From: Bordetella parapertussis
GTDB lineage: Bacteria > Pseudomonadota > Gammaproteobacteria > Burkholderiales > SG8-41
Length of the DNA stretch: 34,375 nt
Assembly: GCA_945893125.1 (NCBI GenBank)
Contig: CAMDDY010000005.1
Location: forward strand, 1 to 34,375
Direction of reading: 5' to 3'
Below the pieces are notes generated by a model. That model saw nothing but the letters and a program-made list of their open reading frames with translations. It searched no databases and was not told the DNA's origin. This document shows positions 6,939 to 14,875 of this stretch, one piece after another. Every line of letters begins with the position of its first letter. Position 1 is the stretch's first letter. The position numbers and the translations under genes were made by a program.

Positions 6939-7898
6939 TCAATTCAACTTCACACCCGTAACCTTCACCACCTCCGCCCAGGTCTTCACATCCTGCTCTA
7001 TCGAGCGCTGCATCACTTCCGGCGTCTGCTTCATCGCCTCGGCGGCATTAACGAGAAAAATTTCTTTTGCCTTGGGTGCATCCACCGCCTTGGCGAACTC
7101 GGCGTTGAGCCGCTCGATGATCGCGCGCGGCACGTTCGCCGGCGCCAGCACGCCGGCGATCACGGCGGCATCCACGCCTTTCACCGTTTCGCCGAGCGCG
7201 GGAATATCCGGCAATGCCGTCGCACGTTTGTCGGCGGTGAGGCCGATGGCGACGAGCTTTTTGCTTTTCACGTGTTCCAGCACGGCGGGTATGGTGTTGA
7301 CGATCAGCGACAACTCGCCGGTCATCAACGACACGGTGGAGGTGGTGCCGCCCTTATAGTTGATCGAGGTGAGATCGATGCCCGCGCGGGTGCGGAATTT
7401 TTCGGCGGCCAGATGCGTCACCGTGCCCGCGCCGGAATTACCGCAGGTGATGCCGGGATTTTTCTTCGCCAGCGCGATCAGCTCTTTGGCGTTTTTCACG
7501 CCCAGCGACGGGTGCGCCGCCATGATCATGGGCGACACCGACACCGGCGCCACGGCGATGAGATCGCGCGCATGGTTGAACGCCAGTTTAGTGTAGAGCG
7601 ACGGCATGATGGCGTGCGTCGACAGGTCTGTGAGCAGCAGCGTGTAGCCATCAGCGGCTGACTTGGCCACGAACTCCGCCGCGATGGTGGTGCCGGCGCC
7701 GGGGCGGTTTTCAACGATCACTTGCTGGCCGAGGCTACGGCTGATTTCGGCAGCGGTGATGCGCGCAAACGTATCGGTGGCGCCGCCGGGGGCGAAGGCC
7801 ACGATCAAGCGGATGGGCTTGGTGGGGTAGGTTTGGGCCAGCGCACCGCCACTCAGCATTACACCGAGCATAATGCACAAATATTTGTTTTTAAACAT
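6939..7898 (-). CDS. Bug/TctC-family substrate-binding protein inside the F420 operon
   Basis: A 319-residue periplasmic receptor. The signal peptide runs MFKNKYLCIMLGVMLSGG with cleavage near ALA-QTYP. Landmarks are PIRLIVAFAPGGATDTF, ENRPGAGTT and SINYKGGTTS. ATG at 7896-7898 follows AGGACGAG, an acceptable ribosome site. The first residues (FKNKYL) are encoded by an AT-rich dispersed motif. It lies 10 bp after the luciferase-like oxidoreductase gene and 38 bp before the FO synthase gene. The placement suggests that the compound it binds is handled by an F420-dependent reaction; this is inference from context only. Confidence 0.93.
   Translation of the reverse strand: MFKNKYLCIMLGVMLSGGALAQTYPTKPIRLIVAFAPGGATDTFARITAAEISRSLGQQVIVENRPGAGTTIAAEFVAKSAADGYTLLLTDLSTHAIMPSLYTKLAFNHARDLIAVAPVSVSPMIMAAHPSLGVKNAKELIALAKKNPGITCGNSGAGTVTHLAAEKFRTRAGIDLTSINYKGGTTSTVSLMTGELSLIVNTIPAVLEHVKSKKLVAIGLTADKRATALPDIPALGETVKGVDAAVIAGVLAPANVPRAIIERLNAEFAKAVDAPKAKEIFLVNAAEAMKQTPEVMQRSIEQDVKTWAEVVKVTGVKLN
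7879..7896 (-). repeat. AT-rich dispersed motif, copy 2
   Basis: The minus strand reads TTTAAAAACAAATATTTG at the start of the Bug gene. It shares TAAAAACAAATA with copy 1 and has the TTT-preceded left end seen in the copies at 25611 and 33544. Confidence 0.65.
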
Positions 7899-7908
7899 AT
7901 TACTCGTC

Positions 7909-8862
7909 CTATGTTTTGCGCATCGCCGGCAACACCTGCACGATGAACTGCTCCAACTGCGCCACCTGGTCTTCGCCTACCAAGCGGATGCACAGGTCGG
8001 AAACCCCCGCCGCCTCGTAACGTTTCAGCACATCGACAACCGCCGAGGCTGGCCCCAAGCCCATCATGCCACGAAAATTCACGCCGCCGCCGTAGTACTT
8101 TTCGAGAAACGCATTAGTCAGCGATTCGGCCCTGGCGACATCGTTTTCCATGCGTATCGTGGTGTAGACACACGTCGGGAAATCCGCACGCGGTCTACCA
8201 TGTTTCGCCATAGCCTCAGCACACACCACGCGCAACTGACGGATATCGTCTTCAGTGACGTAAGTGGTAATCACGCCATCGCCAAACTTACCGACACGCT
8301 CAATCTGCGCGGGAATAATCTCGCCGCGATTGCCCGCAGTGACCAACAGCGGCGGACCCGCCTCGTTCCACGGCAACGGGCCGATGGTGTGTTCGGTGAG
8401 CTTGAAACCGTTGCCTTCGTACGACACCGGCTTGCCGCTCCACAGCATGCGCCACACTTTCATGTGTTCTTCGAGATCGCGCGCGCGGCGCTTGTGGTTT
8501 TGCCCGCACGCCTCCCACTCGCGCGCAATCGCGGGCAAGCCCCAGCCCACGCCGAGTCCCAGCACCAGCCGCCCTTGTGAGATCTGATCGATATTGGCAA
8601 GTTGATGCGCGAGCACCGTCGCCTGGCGCAACGCGGGCAGCAAAATCGCGGTGCCGAGGCGCGCGCGTTTCGTCATCGCCGCCACATAGGCGAGTGTCGT
8701 CAACGGCTCCAGACGCGGTTTCGCCACCACGCTGTCGCCGACCCACACATCCATATCCGCGTCATCGCACAGGCGCGCGATAGTCCAGCAGTCTTCCACC
8801 GGCGGACGCCGTGCCGACTGAATAATCACGCCCCGGTGGGGCAACAATACGCCGAGTCGCAT
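7909..8862 (-). CDS. LLM-class (luciferase-like) F420-dependent oxidoreductase
   Basis: A 317-residue TIM-barrel protein of the bacterial luciferase-like superfamily, subgroup with F420-dependent reductases and dehydrogenases. Landmarks are MRLGVLLPHRG at the first strand, LGTAILLPALRQA, the highly typical ISQGRLVLGLGVGWG, and PLLVTAGNRGE. The superfamily uses FMN or F420; the adjacent complete F420 pathway makes F420 the better guess. Substrate unknown. ATG at 8860-8862 is preceded by AAGGA at good distance. It appears to be the first gene of the leftward array and is divergent from the toxin-antitoxin pair. Confidence 0.88.
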   Translation of the reverse strand: MRLGVLLPHRGVIIQSARRPPVEDCWTIARLCDDADMDVWVGDSVVAKPRLEPLTTLAYVAAMTKRARLGTAILLPALRQATVLAHQLANIDQISQGRLVLGLGVGWGLPAIAREWEACGQNHKRRARDLEEHMKVWRMLWSGKPVSYEGNGFKLTEHTIGPLPWNEAGPPLLVTAGNRGEIIPAQIERVGKFGDGVITTYVTEDDIRQLRVVCAEAMAKHGRPRADFPTCVYTTIRMENDVARAESLTNAFLEKYYGGGVNFRGMMGLGPASAVVDVLKRYEAAGVSDLCIRLVGEDQVAQLEQFIVQVLPAMRKT

Positions 8863-8896
8863 ACTCGATCCTTCTTAAACGAATTGAGACGGGACT

Positions 8897-8926
8897 CTAA
8901 TACAATCCGTCGATACTATCGAGCAA
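8897..8926 (-). promoter_or_regulatory. Possible promoter for the F420-associated array
   Basis: On the minus strand TTGCTC (8921-8926) and TATTAG (8897-8902) are separated by 18 bp, 35 bp before the oxidoreductase ATG. The match to a sigma-70 promoter is only moderate. The -10 region contains TTGTATTA, whose complement TAATACAA recurs at the toxin-antitoxin promoter. Confidence 0.3.
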
Positions 8927-8992
8927 CGTGTGTGATGACCTTCGGCGCAAACGCCGCCAAACCGCCGAAAGCAAGACCTCCGCGCCGGCACC

Positions 8993-9021
8993 TTGACGCT
9001 GACGCAAGCTGCAATTAACAT
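8993..9021 (+). promoter_or_regulatory. Promoter of the toxin-antitoxin operon
   Basis: TTGACG (8993-8998) and TAACAT (9016-9021) are separated by exactly 17 bp. The -10 box ends 33 bp before the antitoxin ATG. Confidence 0.55.
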
Positions 9022-9034
9022 GGAAGTATCTCAT

Positions 9035-9045
9035 TTGTAATACAA
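9035..9045. promoter_or_regulatory. Candidate antitoxin operator
   Basis: TTGTAATACAA is a perfect palindrome (5-bp arms, one central base) between the -10 box and the antitoxin ATG. That is where RHH antitoxins commonly bind to repress their own operon. TAATACAA occurs again at 8898-8905 in the divergent promoter. Confidence 0.45.
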
Positions 9046-9054
9046 GAATTGAAT

Positions 9055-9333
9055 ATGGCCGTTTCACTGAGAATTCCCGAAAAGACCAAGCGACGCGTCG
9101 AAAAACTGGCGCACGTGCATGACACGACGGCACATGCCTTCATGATCACGGCCATTGAAGATCGTTTGGCGGCGGAAGAAACGCGCGCCGCATTTCTTGC
9201 CCAAGCCGAAGAACGCGCGGCTGAATTCCGGAAGTCAGGCAAAGCCATACCCGCCGATGAAGTTTTCGATTACCTGCGCAAGCGTGTGCAAGGCAAGCCA
9301 GCGGCAAGACCCAAGGCACGCAAATTGCCGTGA
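9055..9333 (+). CDS. Ribbon-helix-helix (CopG/ParD-like) antitoxin
   Basis: A 92-residue protein with an N-terminal RHH DNA-binding fold: MAVSLRIPEKTKRRVEKLA, with the alternating beta-strand residues and the following helix typical of CopG/ParD. The C-terminal half is charged and helical (AEETRAAFLAQAEERAAEF), as expected for a toxin-wrapping tail. ATG at 9055 is preferred over TTG at 9049, because the ribbon starts right after it. It overlaps the toxin gene by the sequence GTGA, so the two are translationally coupled. It should neutralise the ParE-like toxin and repress the operon. Confidence 0.85.
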   Translation: MAVSLRIPEKTKRRVEKLAHVHDTTAHAFMITAIEDRLAAEETRAAFLAQAEERAAEFRKSGKAIPADEVFDYLRKRVQGKPAARPKARKLP

Positions 9334-9626
9334 TTAACTTTTTGGACGGCGCGCTGGCCGATCTCGAAAAGGTTTTTGAGTTCAATGCCAAACGCAATCC
9401 GACCGCCGGGCTGGAGCATGTCGATGCCATCCGGTCGGCGGTTTCGATCCTGGATGCGCACCCCAACATCGGACGGCGAGCATCTCCGCGTTCCGCATTG
9501 CGCGAACTGGTAATTTCCAAGGGAGCTACGGGGTACATCGCCATCTACGAATATTTTCCATTGGAAGGCCGTATCGTCGTCCACGCCATACGCCACCAGC
9601 GAGAGTCGGGGTACTCATCTGATTAG
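9330..9626 (+). CDS. RelE/ParE-family toxin
   Basis: A 98-residue toxin starting at GTG 9330-9332, whose G-T-G-A overlaps the antitoxin stop. Features of the ParE/RelE fold are visible: MINFLDGALADLEKVFEFNA with the two N-terminal helices, then HPNIGRRASPRSALRELVI and the C-terminal strand VVHAIRHQRESGY. ParE proteins act on gyrase and RelE proteins cut mRNA on the ribosome; the sequence alone does not decide between them. The pair could stabilise this region. Confidence 0.87.
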   Translation: MINFLDGALADLEKVFEFNAKRNPTAGLEHVDAIRSAVSILDAHPNIGRRASPRSALRELVISKGATGYIAIYEYFPLEGRIVVHAIRHQRESGYSSD

Positions 9627-9637
9627 CGTCGCGCGGG

Positions 9638-10861
9638 CTACACAATCCCGCCGCTACGCAGCCCCGCTACCTCCGCGTCACTCTTCTTCAGCACGCCACG
9701 CAAAATCTCATCCGTATGCTGCCCCACCGCGGGCGGCGGGATTTCGTGTTTGATCGGCGTTTCGGAAAACCGCATGGGGCTTGCCACCAGCGGCACTTTG
9801 CCCGCCACCGCGTGCGGTAATTCAAACTTGAGACCGCGCGCGATGACTTGCGGCTCTTTGAACACTTCCGCGATGGTGTTGATGGGGCCGTTGGCCACAC
9901 CCGCGTCATCCAATAACTTAACCCAATCCGCCGTGGTGCGCTTTTCAAATATCTCGTTCAACACGCGCGTGACTTCAACACGGTTTTTGACGCGGTCGCT
10001 GTTGGTGGCGAAGATCGGGTTTTTCAATAAATCCGTGCAGCCTGCCGCGTCACAAAACTTGTTGAACAGATTGTCGTTGCCGCAGGCGAGTATAACCGCG
10101 CCATCCTGCGTTTTGAAGGTTTGATACGGCACGATATTCGGATGCGCATTGCCGATGCGCTTGGGGGATTCTCCGGTGGCGAAATAATTCATCGCCTGAT
10201 TGGCGAGGAAAGCCACGGTGGTGTCGAGCAGCGCCACGTCGATCCACTGCCCCTTGCCGCTCACGGCGCGATGCGCGAGTGCCGCGCAAATCGCAATCGT
10301 TGCGTACATGCCGGTGGTCATGTCGATGATGGGGATGCCCACGCGCTGCGGGCCCGCGCCCGGCAAACCATCCGCTTCGCCGGTGATGCTCATCAAGCCG
10401 CCCATGCCCTGCGCCATGAAGTCGTAGCCGGGGCGGTCTTTGTACGGGCCGGTCTGACCGAAGCCGGTGACTGAGCAATAAATCAAACCGGGGTTGAGTT
10501 TTTTCAAATCCTCGTAGCCCAAGCCATAGCGCGTGAGGTCGCCGACTTTGTAGTTTTCCACCAGCACATCGCAGCGTGTCGCCAGCTCGCGCACCAGTTG
10601 CTGGCCTTCGGGCTTGCTCAAGTTGACGGTGATGGATTTTTTGCCGCGGTTGGCGGCGCAAAAATACGCGGACTCTTTGGTTTCATTGCCCTGCTCGTCT
10701 TTGAGGAACGGCGGCGCATAGGCGCGTGAGTCGTCGCCCTTGCCGGGACGCTCCACCTTGATGACTTCGGCGCCGAGGTCGGCGAGATTTTGTGCGGTCC
10801 ACGGGCCGGCGAGCACGCGTGAGAGGTCGAGTACTTTGATGTGTGATAACGGGCCTGACAT
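9638..10861 (-). CDS. CaiB/BaiF-family (class III) CoA-transferase
   Basis: A 407-residue family III CoA-transferase that moves CoA between carboxylic acids. The N-terminal VLDLSRVLAGPWTAQNLADLGAEV-type stretch is diagnostic (VLDLSRVLAGP, then LGAEVIKVE). The expected catalytic aspartate is Asp180 in GIPIIDMTTG. Length matches formyl-CoA and succinyl-CoA transferases. GGAAAG precedes the ATG. It follows a Bug gene by 9 bp, so a receptor and an acid-activating enzyme appear to be made together. The acid substrate is unknown. Confidence 0.94.
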   Translation of the reverse strand: MSGPLSHIKVLDLSRVLAGPWTAQNLADLGAEVIKVERPGKGDDSRAYAPPFLKDEQGNETKESAYFCAANRGKKSITVNLSKPEGQQLVRELATRCDVLVENYKVGDLTRYGLGYEDLKKLNPGLIYCSVTGFGQTGPYKDRPGYDFMAQGMGGLMSITGEADGLPGAGPQRVGIPIIDMTTGMYATIAICAALAHRAVSGKGQWIDVALLDTTVAFLANQAMNYFATGESPKRIGNAHPNIVPYQTFKTQDGAVILACGNDNLFNKFCDAAGCTDLLKNPIFATNSDRVKNRVEVTRVLNEIFEKRTTADWVKLLDDAGVANGPINTIAEVFKEPQVIARGLKFELPHAVAGKVPLVASPMRFSETPIKHEIPPPAVGQHTDEILRGVLKKSDAEVAGLRSGGIV

Positions 10862-10870
10862 TCTGCTTTC

Positions 10871-11839
10871 CTAATCCACTTGTATATTGGCGCTCTTCGC
10901 GACCTTGGCCCACTTGGCGATTTCCACGCTGACGAAGGCAGCCATGTCTTTCGAATTCGCCGGCCCCAGCGTTGCGCCTTGCGCAGCCCACAGCGGTTTT
11001 AATTCCGCGGAGGCCAGCGCCTTGGCGGTCTCGCTAACCATGCGGTCATTGATAGGCGGCGGCGAACCGGCAACCCCCCACAGCGCATACCACGTCGAGA
11101 CTTCATAACCTTTCAACCCGGCTTCGGCGGTGGTCGGCACATACGGAAACGCAGTCGTGCGCGTTTTCGCGGCCACGGCCAGCGGCATGATGAGTCCGGA
11201 ACGAATGTGCGCCGCCGATGATCCTAATCCGTCGAACATCACATCGACCTGTTGTCCGCTCAGTAAATCCTGCAACGCAGGCCCCGCGCCTTTGTGGGGA
11301 ACATGCGCGATATCAACGCCGGCGGCGATTTTGAATAACTCGCCCGCCAAGTGATGCGAAGTGCCGCTGCCCGCCGATGCATAATTCAATTTGCCAGCGC
11401 TCTTTTTGGCAAGTGCAATAAACGCTGCCAGATCGGTCTCCTTGACGCGCTTGGGGCTGACCACGATCACCTGCGGCACCACCGCCACCACCGCGAGCGG
11501 CGTGAAATCTTTTTCCAGACTGTAGTCGAGCTTTTTATACACGCTCGGTGCAATGGCATGATGCACCGCGCCCATGAAATAGGTGTAGCCGTCTTTCGAC
11601 GCACGCGCCGCGATGCCCGCGCCGAGGTTGCCGCCCGCGCCGCCGCGGTTATCGTTGACGATCTGCCTGCCGAGTTGCTTGGACAATATCGCCGACAACG
11701 GACGCGCAAACGCATCGGTGCCGCCGCCTGCGGGGAAAGGCACCACCAGGGTGATCGCTTTGGCGGGCCACTCTTGCGCGGGTGCGTGCATCGCGATGGC
11801 ACTTAAAACCGCAAGCACGAGGGTTGATTGGAATTTCAT
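10871..11839 (-). CDS. Bug/TctC-family substrate-binding protein paired with a CoA-transferase
   Basis: A 322-residue receptor. The start is ATG at 11837-11839, preceded by GGAGGAGATGTC, an excellent ribosome site; the frame is open to 11935 but the extra residues are not needed. The signal peptide is MKFQSTLVLAVLSAIAMHAPAQ in two short blocks (positively charged start, then hydrophobic core ending APAQ). Landmarks are TLVVPFPAGGGTDAF, NDNRGGAGGN and AHVPHKGAGPA. It lies 9 bp before the CoA-transferase gene. The 119-bp gap upstream holds an AT-rich motif. Confidence 0.93.
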   Translation of the reverse strand: MKFQSTLVLAVLSAIAMHAPAQEWPAKAITLVVPFPAGGGTDAFARPLSAILSKQLGRQIVNDNRGGAGGNLGAGIAARASKDGYTYFMGAVHHAIAPSVYKKLDYSLEKDFTPLAVVAVVPQVIVVSPKRVKETDLAAFIALAKKSAGKLNYASAGSGTSHHLAGELFKIAAGVDIAHVPHKGAGPALQDLLSGQQVDVMFDGLGSSAAHIRSGLIMPLAVAAKTRTTAFPYVPTTAEAGLKGYEVSTWYALWGVAGSPPPINDRMVSETAKALASAELKPLWAAQGATLGPANSKDMAAFVSVEIAKWAKVAKSANIQVD

Positions 11840-11926
11840 GACATCTCCTCCGGGCGTGAACTCATCATAGGGCGCGGGCCAAGCCGCGTGATGCGGGCGC
11901 AAGTATACTACATAGAAAAATAACAA

Positions 11927-11942
11927 TAAAAACAAATAGTTG
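11927..11942 (+). repeat. AT-rich dispersed motif, copy 3
   Basis: TAAAAACAAATAGTTG on the plus strand, in the gap between the Bug gene and the enoyl-CoA hydratase gene, antisense to both. The motif therefore does not depend on gene direction. Confidence 0.6.
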
Positions 11943-11958
11943 CAGAAGGTTCTCTAGC

Positions 11959-12744
11959 CTAACGGCCGGTAAATCGCGGCTTTTTCTTATGCATGAACGC
12001 TGCGTGGCCCAGCCGAAAATCCTCGCTCTCGAAGTAATCAAAGCTGTCGTCGATTTCTTTTGCGGTGAGCGGCTCGGCATGCGGCGTCAAGCGGCGGATG
12101 AATTGTTTATGCCAGCGCGCCACCAGCGGCGCGCCCGCGCAGATGCGTTCCACGGTTGCACGCGTTTCATCCGCGAGTTTTTCATCCGGCACGACGCGCG
12201 TGAGCAACCCTTTGGCAAACGCTTCGCGCGCATCCCACACGCGGCCTTCGAGCAAAATCTCCAGTGCCGCCGCGCGACCCACCACCGGCAGTACTGCCGC
12301 GAGTTCATCGTAGGCTATCGAAAACCCCAGCCGGTTGATCGGCACGCCGAAGCGCCCCGATTCACCGCTGAGTCGCAGATCGCACTGGCACGCCAGCTCC
12401 AACCCGCCGCCGACACACGGACCGTGAATCATCGCCACCACCGGATGCCGGCATTCGGCCACCGCTTGCAGCGCGCCGTAGACATGCTCGCGGTGATACA
12501 CAATCCCTTGCTCGCGGGTGTGGCGCACGGTGGCGAATTCCGCGATGTCGGCGCCGGCGGCAAACGCTTTATCGCCTGCGCCGCGCAGTACGATGCAACG
12601 CAACGCGTCGTCCTTTGATAATGCGTGCATCTTGCGCGCGAGGTCTTGCCACATGACCACGGTCAGTGCGTTGAGCTTGTCCGCGTTGTCGATCGCCACC
12701 GTGGCGATCACGCCGTCGCGCGCCACGGTAATGCGGCCGCTCAT
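11959..12744 (-). CDS. Enoyl-CoA hydratase/isomerase (crotonase) family protein
   Basis: A 261-residue crotonase-fold protein acting on acyl-CoA thioesters. Both oxyanion-hole segments are present: AFAAGADIAEF and HGPCVGGGLELA. The first catalytic glutamate of classic hydratases is kept (Glu in GGGLELA). The second is not: the usual Pro-Glu stretch reads FGVPINRLG, with Ile where Glu is expected, so a plain hydratase reaction is doubtful. An isomerase, hydrolase or other crotonase activity is possible. ATG at 12742-12744 overlaps the azlD stop (ATGA). The open frame continues to 13044 but that extension is antisense-like sequence over azlD. Confidence 0.9.
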   Translation of the reverse strand: MSGRITVARDGVIATVAIDNADKLNALTVVMWQDLARKMHALSKDDALRCIVLRGAGDKAFAAGADIAEFATVRHTREQGIVYHREHVYGALQAVAECRHPVVAMIHGPCVGGGLELACQCDLRLSGESGRFGVPINRLGFSIAYDELAAVLPVVGRAAALEILLEGRVWDAREAFAKGLLTRVVPDEKLADETRATVERICAGAPLVARWHKQFIRRLTPHAEPLTAKEIDDSFDYFESEDFRLGHAAFMHKKKPRFTGR

Positions 12745-13070
12745 GACAGCCAAACCCGCAAATATGCGGCGGCCACGAAAAAGCCGACGCCTGCGCCCAT
12801 GCCCGCCAGCAGATTGCGCTTGAACAGCCGGTAAGCCGCCAGCGCGATCAAACAGCCGGCAACGCGATCCACCATCGGCGACGATGCCAGCACGCCGGAA
12901 GGCAACAGCACAATGCGCACCATCAGCCCCGCCACCATGGCATACGCCACGCACTCGATCCAGCGAAACAATTCGCTGTCGAGCGTGAGTCTGCCGGACA
13001 GCAGCACGGCCATGGCGCGCCAGAAGTAGGTGGCCAGCCCGCACAACAGCGTGAGCACAAGCAATTCCAT
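12741..13070 (-). CDS. azlD: Branched-chain amino acid exporter small subunit, AzlD family
   Basis: A 109-residue membrane protein of the AzlD family, the small partner of AzlC. It has about four hydrophobic segments, beginning MELLVLTLLCGLATYFWRA and including the typical WIECVAYAMVAGLMVRI stretch. Start and stop both overlap neighbours: TGATG with azlC upstream and ATGA with the enoyl-CoA hydratase gene downstream. The pair is expected in the inner membrane, exporting branched-chain amino acids or related acids. Confidence 0.9.
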   Translation of the reverse strand: MELLVLTLLCGLATYFWRAMAVLLSGRLTLDSELFRWIECVAYAMVAGLMVRIVLLPSGVLASSPMVDRVAGCLIALAAYRLFKRNLLAGMGAGVGFFVAAAYLRVWLS

Positions 13071-13804
13071 CAGCGCGCCTCGCTTCGTTTCGCGCGCCGC
13101 GCGCGCAGGATGAAATACGCCAGTGTGCCGCCCGCCGCCCCGCCGCCCAACAGGCTCCAATGCGGCGTGATGAGATGCGCCAGCGGCACGGTGATCGCGC
13201 CGCAAGTCACCGCCACGGCAATCGCGCGCGAACGGATGTCGCCGAACATCAGCAAGGTAAAGTAAATCGGCGTCACATACACCAGCCCCGCGTTGATCTC
13301 GGCCGGCACCGCGCCCGACAGCAGATAGCCCAGGCCGCACAGCAAGACGCCCTGCGTGGTGCATACCATGCCAAAACCCGCCAGCCACGGCGCGCGCTCG
13401 GCTTCGGGCATGTGCGGAAAGTGGCGCATCGACAGTACCCAACTGGTGCTCGCCACGAACTGGGCGAAGAACAGTTTTTTCAGCGTTTCGCGGCCTTGCA
13501 TACGCATCAACGGCATCATCGACATGCCGGTGGGCAAAAAGCGCGCGGCGCTCACCCACACCGCCAGCACAATCGCGATCACACCGGCTTTCGCCGCGAC
13601 CATTTCCGCCAGAATGATTTGGCCGGGCAACGCCCACATCAATGCGGTGGCCAGCGCCGCAATCCAGAACGGCATGCCGGAATCACTCGCCAGCGCGCCA
13701 AAGCCGATGAAGCCTGCCGTCATCACCGCGGCGGAAGGGCCGAAGGCTTCGCGCACGCCGTTGCGGAAACCGGTGCGGATGGGGGAAATGGGAGAAGTTG
13801 CCAC
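13070..13804 (-). CDS. azlC: Branched-chain amino acid exporter large subunit, AzlC family
   Basis: A 244-residue integral membrane protein. The family core is clear: GVREAFGPSAAVMTAGFIGFG near the start as adjoining blocks, PFWIAALATALMWALPGQ, and WVSAARFLPTGMSMMPLMR, a strongly conserved AzlC segment. It begins at GTG 13802-13804 after GGGAGGGAG; ATG at 13807-13809 is out of frame. It is the first gene of a coupled set azlC-azlD-enoyl-CoA hydratase. Linking a branched-chain exporter to an acyl-CoA enzyme suggests branched-chain acid metabolism, though this is inferred. Confidence 0.92.
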   Translation of the reverse strand: MATSPISPIRTGFRNGVREAFGPSAAVMTAGFIGFGALASDSGMPFWIAALATALMWALPGQIILAEMVAAKAGVIAIVLAVWVSAARFLPTGMSMMPLMRMQGRETLKKLFFAQFVASTSWVLSMRHFPHMPEAERAPWLAGFGMVCTTQGVLLCGLGYLLSGAVPAEINAGLVYVTPIYFTLLMFGDIRSRAIAVAVTCGAITVPLAHLITPHWSLLGGGAAGGTLAYFILRARRAKRSEAR

Positions 13805-13810
13805 GACATT

Positions 13811-13922
13811 GCTCCCTCCCTTGCGCGTTGTTTGCGCGGGGGAGGGTTGGGGAGGGGGCAGCTATGGTGCATCCGCGCGCCCCCATCCCAACCTTCTCCC
13901 GCAGGCGGGGGAAGGAGTTACT
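13811..13922. repeat. GC-rich palindromic repeat (ccctccccaaccctc type)
   Basis: Two stretches face each other: GGGGAGGGTTGGGGAGGGGGC near 13839-13860 and CGCCCCCATCCCAACCTTCTCCC near 13878-13900, each flanked by its own short GC hairpin (arms around TTGCGCG/CGCGGG and GCAGGCGGG). This class of repeat is common between genes in proteobacteria. It lies between the SMP-30 gene and azlC; its hairpins could end transcription. Confidence 0.65.
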
Positions 13923-14849
13923 CTACTGATGCGAGAACAGTTTCTTCCCCGCCACCGGCAGCTTCGCCATCAAAACATCGCCCGACAGCGATTCAGTGAT
14001 GTACAAAGTTTTCAGATCAGGCCCACCGGCGGCGATATTCGCCAGATGGTGATGCTTGTGATCGGGCGAATGAATTAAATGCGTGGGCAGCATGTTGGAA
14101 TCAAAACGCCAGATGCCGACGCCAAGCTGGCACACCAGCAAGCCGTTCTCGGAATCCATTTCAATACCGTCGGGGCCGCCGACGCCGCCCGACAGTTGTA
14201 TCGCGACGCCGGTTTTAGACACGTTGCCGTCAGCCATGATCGGCAAACGCCACACCTGCTGCGAGCGCGTGACGCCGACGTAGCAATGTTTATCGGTGGA
14301 TGTCAGCGTGATGCCGTTGGGGCTGGGCACGTTGTCGCACAGGCGATCCAGCCGCCCCGCCGTCGAGAAGCGAAACACACGCCCGCTGGGGTCGTTGATG
14401 CCGGTCTGCCCCTGATCGGTGAAATACAAATCGCCGTTGGCGGCAAAGTGCAAATCGTTCAGCCCCTTGAAGCCTTCGCTGAACGCGGTGCGCAAAATGG
14501 TTTCGAGCTTGCCGGTTTTCGGGTCGAGCTTGAGCAGCCCTTCTTTGTAATCACAAATCCAGATGCTGCCGTCCTTGTGGATTTTCAGACCATTCGGCCA
14601 GCCGTCGTATTGCGTGACCAGTTCCCAATCTTTTTTCGGCGTGATGCGAAAAATGCGCCCGAACGGGATATCGACAAACCACAGATTGCCGTCGCGATCA
14701 AACGACGGGCCTTCGAGAAAACACTCGACTTCGGCATTCTGCCGGTTCGGATCAGACCACGCCGTGCGCTGCTTCTTGCGAAACTTCGCCGGCATCGACA
14801 TGAATACTTCGGTTTCGATCAGTTCGAGTTTTTTGAAAGGGTTGAACAT
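13923..14849 (-). CDS. SMP-30/gluconolactonase/LRE family protein
   Basis: A 308-residue six-bladed beta-propeller of the SMP-30/gluconolactonase family, probably a lactonase. Blade motifs repeat through the protein: GPSFDRDGNLWFVDI, IHKDGSIWICDYKEG, HFAANGDLYFTDQGQTG and NVPSPNGITLTS. The Glu in LEGPSF, the Asn of SPNGI and the Asp in GGPDGIEMD match the family's metal-binding residues. No signal peptide is evident, so it is probably cytoplasmic. GGAAG lies before the ATG. It stands alone and is divergent from a Bug gene, which may carry its substrate or product. Confidence 0.92.
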   Translation of the reverse strand: MFNPFKKLELIETEVFMSMPAKFRKKQRTAWSDPNRQNAEVECFLEGPSFDRDGNLWFVDIPFGRIFRITPKKDWELVTQYDGWPNGLKIHKDGSIWICDYKEGLLKLDPKTGKLETILRTAFSEGFKGLNDLHFAANGDLYFTDQGQTGINDPSGRVFRFSTAGRLDRLCDNVPSPNGITLTSTDKHCYVGVTRSQQVWRLPIMADGNVSKTGVAIQLSGGVGGPDGIEMDSENGLLVCQLGVGIWRFDSNMLPTHLIHSPDHKHHHLANIAAGGPDLKTLYITESLSGDVLMAKLPVAGKKLFSHQ

Positions 14850-14875
14850 GTTTCACTTCCGGTTAAAATAATCAA

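Noticed and set aside
12745-13044. N-terminal extension of the enoyl-CoA hydratase frame
   Set aside because: It overlaps azlD in another frame; the ATG at 12742-12744 with an ATGA overlap gives a normal-length crotonase.
13811-13922. Possible CRISPR-like repeat
   Set aside because: Only two inverted, not direct, units are present and there are no regular spacers. No CRISPR array or cas gene was seen in the window.
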